Below are positions 1 to 7,653 of a stretch of 7,760 nt of DNA, piece after piece. This DNA comes from Pseudomonadota bacterium (GTDB lineage Bacteria > Pseudomonadota > Alphaproteobacteria > Caulobacterales > Caulobacteraceae). Below the pieces are notes generated by a model. That model searched no databases. It was not told the origin of the DNA and worked only from the letters and a program-made list of their open reading frames with translations. The stretch covers positions 1 through 7,760 of the forward strand of contig JAEYTM010000033.1 of NCBI GenBank assembly GCA_023434015.1. The letters are read 5' to 3'. Numbering within the stretch: position 1 is the first letter of the stretch; every line of letters begins with the position of its first letter. The position numbers and the translations under genes were made by a program.

Positions 1-283
1 CACCCCGGCCGCGGCGCCCGCGACTGCGTCGCAGGCGCCGGGCGCCTGCTGGCGCTACAGCTCCGGTCAGTGGCGTCGGCTTCCCAGCGACCTGCCGCTG
101 GGGGCCTGCGTCCAGGCCCTGTTCGCCGGGCGCTGCGAACGGCCTGGCGGGGCGACCTACGGCCGGTGGATGCAGCAGACCCTGCGCCTGGTCCCCGGCC
201 GCGTGGAGATTTCCGCCGACGACACCAGCTTCCGGACCCTGGCCGAACAGGGCGCGAACTGCGTCATCGGCCCGGTGGGCTGA
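1..283 (+). CDS. Hypothetical protein, C-terminal part (5' end outside window)
   Basis: The frame is open from base 2 to a TGA at 281-283 and gives 93 visible residues; no start codon is required inside the window, so the gene enters from the left. The visible part opens with an Ala/Pro/Thr-rich stretch (about residues 1-14) that looks like a flexible linker. A compact segment follows with four cysteines (visible residues 16, 36, 45 and 87), three tryptophans and a C-terminal strand-like region ending in GPVG. The linker and even number of cysteines would suit an exported, disulfide-bonded protein, but this is inference and no signal peptide is visible. I do not recognise the family. The lipoprotein gene starts only 40 bases downstream on the same strand, so the two may be co-transcribed. 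Confidence 0.7.
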   Translation, partial: TPAAAPATASQAPGACWRYSSGQWRRLPSDLPLGACVQALFAGRCERPGGATYGRWMQQTLRLVPGRVEISADDTSFRTLAEQGANCVIGPVG

Positions 284-323
284 GGCTCTCGCCCTGCACG
301 GCCGGCTTGTGTAGGGTCGCGGC

Positions 324-704
324 ATGCATCGCACGATCACGATCCTCGCCCTCGTAGCCGCCGCCGCGACCGTCGCCGGCTGCACCAAGCGCACGGTTCC
401 GCCGGGCGATCCCGGCATCTGCTACCACGTGGTTCCGCAGGCCGACGGGTCGCTGAAGTACAACAAGTTGGTCGAGGCTCCGAACCTCGAGACCTGCGCC
501 GCCAACCTCGAGGCGATGCGGATCAAGTTCCTGCGCCTGGGCGGCACGACCCAGGAGATCTACGGCGCCTATCAGGCCAACTTCCTGTTCCTGGAACGGG
601 CCGGCGTGCTGACCTCCACCTCGCTCGAAGGGCCCCGCTACGTCGCCCTTGTGCGCACCGGCGACGGCCGGCTGGCCATCCCGGGGGCGATGCCGCAGCA
701 ATAG
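324..704 (+). CDS. Small putative lipoprotein of unknown function
   Basis: The product has 126 residues. It starts with a classical lipoprotein signal: a short basic n-region (MHR), a hydrophobic Ala/Val/Leu core, and a lipobox V-A-G-C with the lipidation cysteine at residue 20. The mature part is about 107 residues, mostly polar, with two further cysteines (33 and 58) that could form one disulfide. The segment around residues 60-95 is probably helical and leads into an aromatic-rich stretch (GAYQANFLFLERAG). It has no transmembrane segment beyond the signal. The start is chosen because the lipoprotein signal begins directly at this ATG, with a weak purine-rich TAGGG ahead of it. I do not recognise a named family. 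It lies 40 bases after the upstream gene and 124 bases before ssb, which has its own promoter. Residue 21 is Thr, not Asp, so the Asp-at-+2 inner-membrane retention rule known from enterobacteria would not apply. Confidence 0.82.
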   Translation: MHRTITILALVAAAATVAGCTKRTVPPGDPGICYHVVPQADGSLKYNKLVEAPNLETCAANLEAMRIKFLRLGGTTQEIYGAYQANFLFLERAGVLTSTSLEGPRYVALVRTGDGRLAIPGAMPQQ

Positions 705-728
705 CAGCAATGGCCTGTGGATGGCGCG

Positions 729-743
729 GAACATAAAAAGAAC
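729..743 (+). promoter_or_regulatory. LexA (SOS) box upstream of ssb
   Basis: The sequence is GAAC, seven bases (ATAAAAA), GAAC. This exactly fits the direct-repeat operator of alphaproteobacterial LexA, GTTC-N7-GTTC, read on the other strand. It sits in the intergenic gap, 7 bases upstream of the proposed -35 element and 85 bases before the ssb ATG. The AT-rich spacer stands out in this GC-rich DNA. ssb is a known SOS gene in several bacteria, which supports the assignment. Confidence 0.8.
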
Positions 744-749
744 ACTTGC

Positions 750-778
750 TTGCCGAGTTGTTAACGCCGCGCTAGCTT
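750..778 (+). promoter_or_regulatory. Probable housekeeping promoter of ssb
   Basis: TTGCCGA (750-756) differs at two positions from the Caulobacter housekeeping -35 consensus TTGACGS. After 14 bases comes GCTAGCTT (771-778), which keeps the GCTA core of the -10 consensus GCTANAWC. The spacing lies inside the N10-14 range reported for this promoter class. Transcription would begin near 785, leaving a leader of about 45 bases. The LexA box lies just upstream, where a bound repressor could block polymerase. Confidence 0.55.
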
Positions 779-828
779 GCCCGCTCGGGGCTGACGGCCC
801 GCGGATCACGGAAGCTTAGGACATCGAC

Positions 829-1311
829 ATGGCGGGCAGCGTCAACAAGGTCATTCTGGTGGGCAATCTCGGGGCCGATCCTGAGATCCGCACGCTCAAC
901 TCCGGCGACCGTGTCGCCAACCTTCGGCTGGCCACGTCCGAGACCTGGCGCGACCGGGCCTCGGGTGAGCGCAAGGAGCGCACCGAGTGGCACCGTGTCG
1001 TGATCTTCAACGACAACTTGGTGAAGGTCGCCGAGCAGTACCTGCGCAAGGGCTCGAAGGTGTACCTGGAAGGCGCGATTCAGACGCGCAAATGGACCGA
1101 CCAGGCCGGTGTCGAGAAATACTCCACCGAGGTGGTCCTGCAGAAGTTTCGCGGCGAGCTGACCATGCTGGACGGCCGGGGCGACAACGCCGACGCCGGC
1201 GACGGCGGCTATTCCTCGGGCGGCTTTGGCTCCTCCGCCGGTCCGCGGGCCCAGAGTTCCGCGCCGCGCGAGGACTTCTCCGCCGACCTGGACGACGAAA
1301 TCCCGTTCTAG
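829..1311 (+). CDS. ssb: Single-stranded DNA-binding protein SSB
   Basis: SSB coats single-stranded DNA during replication, recombination and repair, and recruits partner enzymes through its C-terminal tip. The 160-residue product has the OB-fold domain at about residues 5-112, opening with NKVILVGNLGADPEIR. The DNA-stacking aromatic positions of E. coli SSB are kept: Trp40, Trp54 (in TEWHRVVIF) and Trp89 (E. coli Trp88). His55 of the tetramer interface is also present. A Gly/Ser-rich disordered linker (about 113-150) leads to the acidic tip DDEIPF at 155-160, the docking site for repair and replication proteins. The total is somewhat shorter than the 178 residues of E. coli SSB, the difference being in the linker. 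TAGGA at 817-821 is a good ribosome binding site 7 bases before the ATG. The gene has its own promoter and LexA box, and its stop faces the DUF3617 gene 40 bases away. Confidence 0.97.
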   Translation: MAGSVNKVILVGNLGADPEIRTLNSGDRVANLRLATSETWRDRASGERKERTEWHRVVIFNDNLVKVAEQYLRKGSKVYLEGAIQTRKWTDQAGVEKYSTEVVLQKFRGELTMLDGRGDNADAGDGGYSSGGFGSSAGPRAQSSAPREDFSADLDDEIPF

Positions 1312-1334
1312 GCTTCGGCTGACTCGCCTTCGGT

Positions 1335-1383
1335 CCGGCGCCGGGCGCGGCCTACGAGCCTGCGTCCGCCGCCGGCGCCGGGC
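1335..1383. repeat. 12-base palindromic direct repeat, possible stem at convergent gene ends
   Basis: CCGGCGCCGGGC occurs at 1335-1346 and again at 1372-1383. Its first ten bases are a palindrome, so the two copies can also pair with each other as a 10-bp stem with a loop of about 27 bases. It spans the stop codon of the minus-strand DUF3617 gene and the 40-base gap after ssb, where a bidirectional terminator would be useful. There is no T-run on either side, and GC-rich DNA produces such repeats readily, so a terminator role is tentative. Confidence 0.35.
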
Positions 1384-1798
1384 AGACGTCGCCAAGGCGC
1401 TTGCCGGTGGTGCGGGCGTGCACCGGAATGCTCAGGCCGCCGATCCGGGCCTGCACCCGCGCGTCCAGCCGCAGGCTGTCGCTCGTATAGACGCCCTCGC
1501 CGGTGACCGGCACCGGATCGCTGTTCTTGGTCTTGCAGCTGCCGACCAGGCGGATCTTGCCGTCGGCGATCTCACGGGTCGGGTAGGTGCAGGTGTAGTG
1601 GCGGTTCGGCGCCCCGCCGATCACCTTGGCGACGTCCTCGGCGCGGATGCAGCGCCGCTCGGTCTTCTTTGTGGGGAAGGGCGAGACCACCTGGCTGGTG
1701 GTCTCCCAATAGCCCGGCTCGATCGTCGTCTGGGCCGCGGCAGGGCCGGCGAGGGCGGCGGCGAGCGCCAGGGCGGTCAGGAATCTCATGGCGTCCAT
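1352..1798 (-). CDS. Exported DUF3617-type protein
   Basis: The product has 148 residues from the ATG at 1798, or 145 from a second ATG at 1789; the sequence does not decide between them. A Sec signal peptide covers residues 1-22, with a probable cut after AAA before Gln23. The mature protein begins with an E-P-G-Y-W-E-T-T motif, resembling the opening of DUF3617 family proteins, small periplasmic proteins of unknown function in Proteobacteria. Four cysteines (50, 70, 88 and 139) fit the family's habit of two disulfide bonds. The pattern RRC-I-R followed by YTCTY and GSCK is also family-like. The C-terminus is an Ala-rich tail. No catalytic residues can be named. It lies downstream of the cupin gene on the same strand, separated by 130 bases holding three hairpins, so shared transcription is doubtful. 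Its end faces ssb. Confidence 0.85.
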   Translation of the reverse strand: MDAMRFLTALALAAALAGPAAAQTTIEPGYWETTSQVVSPFPTKKTERRCIRAEDVAKVIGGAPNRHYTCTYPTREIADGKIRLVGSCKTKNSDPVPVTGEGVYTSDSLRLDARVQARIGGLSIPVHARTTGKRLGDVCPAPAADAGS

Positions 1799-1810
1799 CT
1801 GGCATCCAAA

Positions 1811-1833
1811 TCCGGCGCGACCTTGGCGCCGGA
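1811..1833 (-). terminator. Hairpin upstream of the DUF3617 gene (terminator- or attenuator-like)
   Basis: An 8-bp perfect inverted repeat, TCCGGCGC (1811-1818) and GCGCCGGA (1826-1833), encloses a 7-base loop. Read on the minus strand it is followed by a short TTT and lies 12 bases before the DUF3617 start. It could end leftward transcripts arriving from the cupin gene or act as a leader hairpin. The T-run is too short for a textbook terminator. Confidence 0.4.
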
Positions 1834-1863
1834 CCTCTGAACCCAGGATGACGACGGAAGCTC

Positions 1864-1879
1864 CCGGTTGTCGAACCGG
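1864..1879. repeat. 6-bp inverted repeat with tetraloop
   Basis: CCGGTT (1864-1869) and AACCGG (1874-1879) flank a 4-base loop, making a small hairpin. It sits between two longer hairpins in the gap between the cupin and DUF3617 genes. Its role is unknown; it may be part of the cupin 3' end structure. Confidence 0.4.
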
Positions 1880-1888
1880 AAGTCGGAT

Positions 1889-1917
1889 GTCCGGGACGTG
1901 AACCTCACGCCCCGGAC
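1889..1917 (-). terminator. Long hairpin after the cupin gene, probable transcript end
   Basis: GTCCGGG (1889-1895) pairs with CCCGGAC (1911-1917). After one A-C mismatch, CGTG (1897-1900) pairs with CACG (1906-1909) around a 5-base loop. The stem is therefore 7+4 bp and begins 11 bases after the cupin stop codon in the direction of transcription. No U-tract follows on the minus strand, so it may stabilise the 3' end or help Rho-dependent termination and need not end transcription alone. Confidence 0.5.
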
Positions 1918-1928
1918 CAGTCCTTCGG

Positions 1929-2900
1929 CTACTGGCGCGCGCCGGCCTCGGCGGCGTAGCTGTGCAGGCCCGACGGGCGCGGGTTGATCGCCAAGCGCGT
2001 GGAGGTCGTGCCCTGCGAACTCCAGCTCGCCCGGTGCCAGCGCCCGACCGGCGCGAGGACGATGTCGCCTTCGTCGGCGGTGAAGAAGGGGACGCCTTCG
2101 ATGAGGTAGTCGATCTTGCCTTCCATCACGAGCCAGAACTCGTCGTAGTTCATATGGAAGTGGCCGCGGTTGGTGTCCGGCGCGCGTTGCTGGGCCGGGC
2201 CGCGGATGATGTTGACGAAGGTGTTCGCGTCGCTGACGAAGGCGCCGCCGCGCCGTGTGCCATTCACGATCTCCTTCTGGAAATCGACGTAGGGGCGGTT
2301 GACGTCGTCATAGGCGCCTTTGCCGGTGAAACTGATCTTCTGATAGGTCTCGCCCGCCGGTGCGGCGTCGGGCGCCACGTTCTCGGGGAACAGCGGGACC
2401 GCGCCGGTGCGGCGCACGGCGAAATGCAAAGACGGCTTGTCGCCGACCGACTCAAGGGTGAAGGGCACCCGGAACGGCGCCTGCACCAGGAAGCCCTTGG
2501 TCGCCACAAACGGCTCCTGGCCTTCGATGGTGAAGCGGATCGCGCCGTCCTGAATGATCCAGACCGCACGGTCGTCGGCATAGAACTGGGTCTTGGTTTT
2601 CTCGCCAGGCGCCATGGCCACGTAGTCGGCGCTGAAGTCGTCGTTGCGCACCACCGGCTCCACCCAGCTGGCCTTGCCGCGGTGCTTCGCCAGGATGTCC
2701 GACAGCTTGGTGTGGATCTTGTTTGGCGCTTCCAGCGGCTTCAAGGCGTTGGGCTTCGGAGCCCAGGCGATGATGGGCGTCGGCCGGGCCGGGGCGGCGG
2801 TCGGGGCCGCGGTCTGGGCGGTCACCACCGCGGGGGCGGCCATCGCCAGGACGGCGCAGGCGCCGGCGCTCGCCAGGACGATCTTCTTCATGGACAGCAT
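1929..2900 (-). CDS. Exported bicupin protein with one intact metal-binding cupin
   Basis: The product has 323 residues. A signal peptide covers residues 1-28, with a likely cut at V-T-A before Gln29, followed by an Ala/Pro/Thr linker to about residue 42, so the protein should act in the periplasm. Two cupin beta-barrel domains follow. The first (about 92-163) lacks the metal histidines: its motif position reads Q-F-Y-A-D-D. The second (about 225-305) has a full set of ligands, His247 and His249 (G-H-F-H), Glu254 (D-E-F-W) and His289 in a G-D-I-V-L-A-P-V-G-R-W-H motif. One domain therefore probably binds a divalent metal and the other is structural. The reaction is not identifiable; bicupins include dioxygenases, decarboxylases and isomerases. 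The first ATG is preferred because AAAGGGAG (2906-2913) lies 5 bases ahead of it. Palindromic operator-like repeats lie upstream and a hairpin follows the stop. Confidence 0.85.
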   Translation of the reverse strand: MLSMKKIVLASAGACAVLAMAAPAVVTAQTAAPTAAPARPTPIIAWAPKPNALKPLEAPNKIHTKLSDILAKHRGKASWVEPVVRNDDFSADYVAMAPGEKTKTQFYADDRAVWIIQDGAIRFTIEGQEPFVATKGFLVQAPFRVPFTLESVGDKPSLHFAVRRTGAVPLFPENVAPDAAPAGETYQKISFTGKGAYDDVNRPYVDFQKEIVNGTRRGGAFVSDANTFVNIIRGPAQQRAPDTNRGHFHMNYDEFWLVMEGKIDYLIEGVPFFTADEGDIVLAPVGRWHRASWSSQGTTSTRLAINPRPSGLHSYAAEAGARQ

Positions 2901-2921
2901 TTCTACTCCCTTTCTCGTTCC

Positions 2922-2937
2922 GGTCGGTATGCCGACC
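2922..2937. promoter_or_regulatory. Palindrome with GTATGC core in the cupin leader
   Basis: GGTCGG (2922-2927) and CCGACC (2932-2937) form a perfect 6-bp inverted repeat around TATG. It lies 22-37 bases upstream of the cupin start, just before its ribosome binding site. The centre CGGTATGCCG shares GTATGC with the two repeats at 2997-3022. It could be a protein-binding site or an RNA hairpin in the leader; the sequence does not distinguish these. Confidence 0.4.
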
Positions 2938-2996
2938 TAGGGCCTGGCAGCGCCCTTTCGGGAGTTCTGCGAGCCGTGATCCAAACGCCGGCAGCT

Positions 2997-3022
2997 TTGT
3001 ATGCAATCGGCCTTGTATGCAA
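2997..3022. promoter_or_regulatory. Two identical near-palindromes TTGTATGCAA, candidate operator pair
   Basis: TTGTATGCAA occurs at 2997-3006 and again at 3013-3022, 16 bases apart start to start. Each copy matches its own reverse complement (TTGCATACAA) at 8 of 10 positions. They lie between the end of the dioxygenase gene and the cupin start, 97 bases or more upstream of the latter. The form resembles half-symmetric operators of GntR-type regulators, but no regulator gene is in the window, so the binding protein is unknown. I see no confident promoter for the cupin gene in this gap. Confidence 0.5.
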
Positions 3023-3035
3023 CGCCACGAATTGA

Positions 3036-4088
3036 TCAGCCGGCCAAATTCGCCACACGCCGGCGATAGGATTCCAGCACCTGGGCGCCGGCCTCGTCAT
3101 AGAAGAATGGCAGGAACGCATAGCGGCGTCCGGCGCGAACGCGTGTCACTTCGTGTAGGAGGCCGCAGGAAAACACCACCGCTCCGCCGACCGGCGGGCG
3201 GTAGGTCGTCGGGCCAAACTCCGCAAACCGGAGGTCGCCGCCCTCGAAACCGTCGTTCAGATTGATCGAGCAGGCGAACTTGCGATGCGCGGTGCCCTGG
3301 GTGGTGTTGTCGCGATGGGCGTGGAAGACCGCGCCGTCCTCGGCGTCGTAGCAACTGACCAGATAGCGTTCGATCTGCGTCACGGTGAAGCCGAGCGCGC
3401 CGGCGATGAGCGGGAACAACCGCCGCTCAAGGCGCTCGCGGATCGCCGCCTGCAGTTCGGGCTCGGCGACCAGCACGTCGCGGCGCTTTTTCAACTCGTC
3501 CATGACGTGCACGGTCCGACCGCCCTGGTCGCGCATGACCCCGGTGTACCGGCCGGCCTCGGCGCCGTGTCGCGCGATGAGGGCCGCGCAAAGTTCAGGC
3601 TCGAAGATTCGCGGCGCGATCAGCACCGGCGCGTGCAGCGGAACCCCCGCGTGCTCGCCCGGCGCAGGCAGGGTGGCCAGAAAGCGGAACACCCGCCCGG
3701 CCTGCTCCAGCGGCGCCTGGGCCAGTACGCGCAGGGCCGGGTCGAGCACCAGCCAGGACGGGGCCTCAACCCCGTCGGGCCCCAAGGCGCCATAGAGCCG
3801 GCTGACCGCGCCCTCGAAGTCGAGAATCCACCGCAGGCCGCGCATGTCGCGCAGAGAGGCGGCCAGCGGACGATCGCGAATGACCACAAAGGCCGACAGG
3901 CGCGCGTCGTCGAACATCGGCTGGTGGGCCGCCAGCGCCTGCAGAGCGGCGCCGGCCGCGGCCGGATCGCCGGTCGGCAGGAAGGCCAGCAGGACATAGC
4001 GTCCGGCGACGGTGTCGAAGGTGAACTCAGGGTTCGAGATGGTCGCGCCGCTGAACCAGGGCGCCGGATCGCCGGGGGAGAATGGCAT
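3036..4088 (-). CDS. 2OG-Fe(II) dioxygenase (prolyl 4-hydroxylase-like) with N-terminal cysteine-less redoxin-like domain
   Basis: The product has 350 residues in two parts. Residues 1-140 resemble an AhpC/TSA peroxiredoxin: a G-D-P-A-P-W-F start, the strand Y-V-L-L-A-F-L-P-T, and S-W-L-V-L-D-P-A-L-R-V-L later on. Where a peroxidatic cysteine is expected after F-L-P-T the sequence reads GDPAAAG, and residues 1-160 contain no cysteine, so this half cannot work as a thiol peroxidase. Residues about 155-330 form a prolyl-4-hydroxylase-type double-stranded beta-helix: the iron triad is His258-x-Asp260 (H-R-D) and His312 (L-L-H-E-V), and Arg321 or Arg322 is placed to bind 2-oxoglutarate. The intact triad predicts an active, oxygen-dependent hydroxylase of unknown substrate. 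No signal peptide is seen, so it should be cytoplasmic. GAGGA (4093-4097) precedes the ATG. It is divergent from gyrA and upstream of the cupin gene, 135 bases away. Confidence 0.87.
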   Translation of the reverse strand: MPFSPGDPAPWFSGATISNPEFTFDTVAGRYVLLAFLPTGDPAAAGAALQALAAHQPMFDDARLSAFVVIRDRPLAASLRDMRGLRWILDFEGAVSRLYGALGPDGVEAPSWLVLDPALRVLAQAPLEQAGRVFRFLATLPAPGEHAGVPLHAPVLIAPRIFEPELCAALIARHGAEAGRYTGVMRDQGGRTVHVMDELKKRRDVLVAEPELQAAIRERLERRLFPLIAGALGFTVTQIERYLVSCYDAEDGAVFHAHRDNTTQGTAHRKFACSINLNDGFEGGDLRFAEFGPTTYRPPVGGAVVFSCGLLHEVTRVRAGRRYAFLPFFYDEAGAQVLESYRRRVANLAG

Positions 4089-4175
4089 CAGGTCCTCTTC
4101 CGCGACGGTTTAGGGCGCGTCGGGTGCGGGGTCATCTTCAAACCGGCGCGTCGCGCGCGCACATACGCGCGAGAG

Positions 4176-4205
4176 TTGGCGCAGGCGCCTTACGAATGCT
4201 AACAA
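4176..4205 (+). promoter_or_regulatory. Candidate gyrA promoter
   Basis: TTGGCGC (4176-4182) differs at one base from the Caulobacter -35 consensus TTGACGS. GCTAACAA (4198-4205) keeps the GCTA core of the -10 GCTANAWC. The 15-base spacer is one longer than the usual range. A small palindrome, GGCGC-AG-GCGCC (4178-4189), overlaps the -35 region and spacer. Transcription would begin near 4212 and leave a leader of about 40 bases. Confidence 0.45.
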
Positions 4206-4226
4206 CAGTGCCCACATAAGCAGTCC

Positions 4227-4231
4227 GATTC
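4227..4231. promoter_or_regulatory. GANTC (CcrM methylation) site in the gyrA leader
   Basis: GATTC lies 20 bases before the gyrA start and about 22 bases after the proposed -10 element. In Caulobacter-type alphaproteobacteria CcrM methylates GANTC, and GcrA uses these marks to time transcription of some cell-cycle genes. The site is seen directly; a regulatory role here is inference. Confidence 0.35.
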
Positions 4232-4251
4232 TGAACGGCTAAATCCCTCCT

Positions 4252-7029
<2,778 letters not shown>

Positions 7030-7105
7030 TCCGCAAGATTGGGCTTGCCATCGGGCGGCGCGGCGGCGAAAGCCGAAGTCGGCGCAAGTTGGGGACCCAA
7101 GCCGC

Positions 7106-7600
7106 ATGATCCGCGTCGGCCTCTACCCGGGCACGTTCGACCCGATCCACAATGGCCACACCGACATCATCGGTCGTGCGGTCAAGCTGGTCGACAAGCT
7201 GGTGCTTGGCGTCGCCATCAACACCGGCAAGACCCCGCTGTTCACCCTCGACGAGCGGGTGGCGATCGTCGAGGAGGCGGTGGAGCCGCTTCGCAACCGC
7301 GCCGAGATCGTCGTCCAGCCCTTTGAGGGCCTGACGATGCATTTCGCGCGCGAGATCGGGGCGGGCATCATCGTGCGCGGCCTGCGGGCGGTCGCCGACT
7401 TCGAATTCGAATTCCAGATGACCGCCATGAACCAGCAGCTCGACCGTGAGATCGAGACCGTGTTCCTGATGGCCGATCCGCGTCACCAGGCGATCGCATC
7501 CAAGCTGGTGAAGGAGATCGCCGCCCTGGGCGGCGACGTGTCCAAGTTCGTGAACCCCCACGTTCGCGATCGGCTGGTCGACAGAGTGGGACGAAACTAG
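7106..7600 (+). CDS. coaD: Phosphopantetheine adenylyltransferase
   Basis: CoaD transfers AMP from ATP to 4'-phosphopantetheine, giving dephospho-CoA and pyrophosphate, the penultimate step of coenzyme A synthesis in the cytoplasm. The product has 164 residues, normal for the family. It shows the nucleotidyltransferase signature Y-P-G-T-F-D-P-I-H-N-G-H at 7-18 (Thr10 and His18 being the key residues), Lys42 in the substrate loop, and R-G-L-R-A-V-A-D-F-E at 91-100 with Arg91. The usual I-S-S-x-L-V-K-E motif near the ATP site reads I-A-S-K-L-V-K-E at 130-137, a variant that keeps one serine. The ATG at 7106 is chosen because family members begin directly with a strand leading into the YPGTFDP motif; GGGGA (7091-7095) lies 10 bases before it. 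An in-frame GTG at 7013 would add 31 unlikely residues inside gyrA. It probably shares a transcript with gyrA and the following gene. Confidence 0.96.
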   Translation: MIRVGLYPGTFDPIHNGHTDIIGRAVKLVDKLVLGVAINTGKTPLFTLDERVAIVEEAVEPLRNRAEIVVQPFEGLTMHFAREIGAGIIVRGLRAVADFEFEFQMTAMNQQLDREIETVFLMADPRHQAIASKLVKEIAALGGDVSKFVNPHVRDRLVDRVGRN

Positions 7601-7653
7601 GGCGACGCATGACGGGCTGGTCCGCAAGCCCCGCGCCTATTACGAGTGACGCG

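Noticed and set aside
1962..3035. Long plus-strand open frame across the cupin gene
   Set aside because: It is a shadow of the cupin gene, with low-complexity Arg/Gly/Val composition. The minus-strand frame has a signal peptide, ribosome binding site and cupin motifs.
3285..4202. Plus-strand open frame across the dioxygenase gene
   Set aside because: It has no recognisable motifs and runs through the intergenic control region; the minus strand carries the intact dioxygenase triad.
7033..7048. Short stem GCAAG/CTTGC just after gyrA
   Set aside because: Five base pairs with a six-base loop and no T-run is too weak for a terminator, and coaD follows at once, so read-through is expected.
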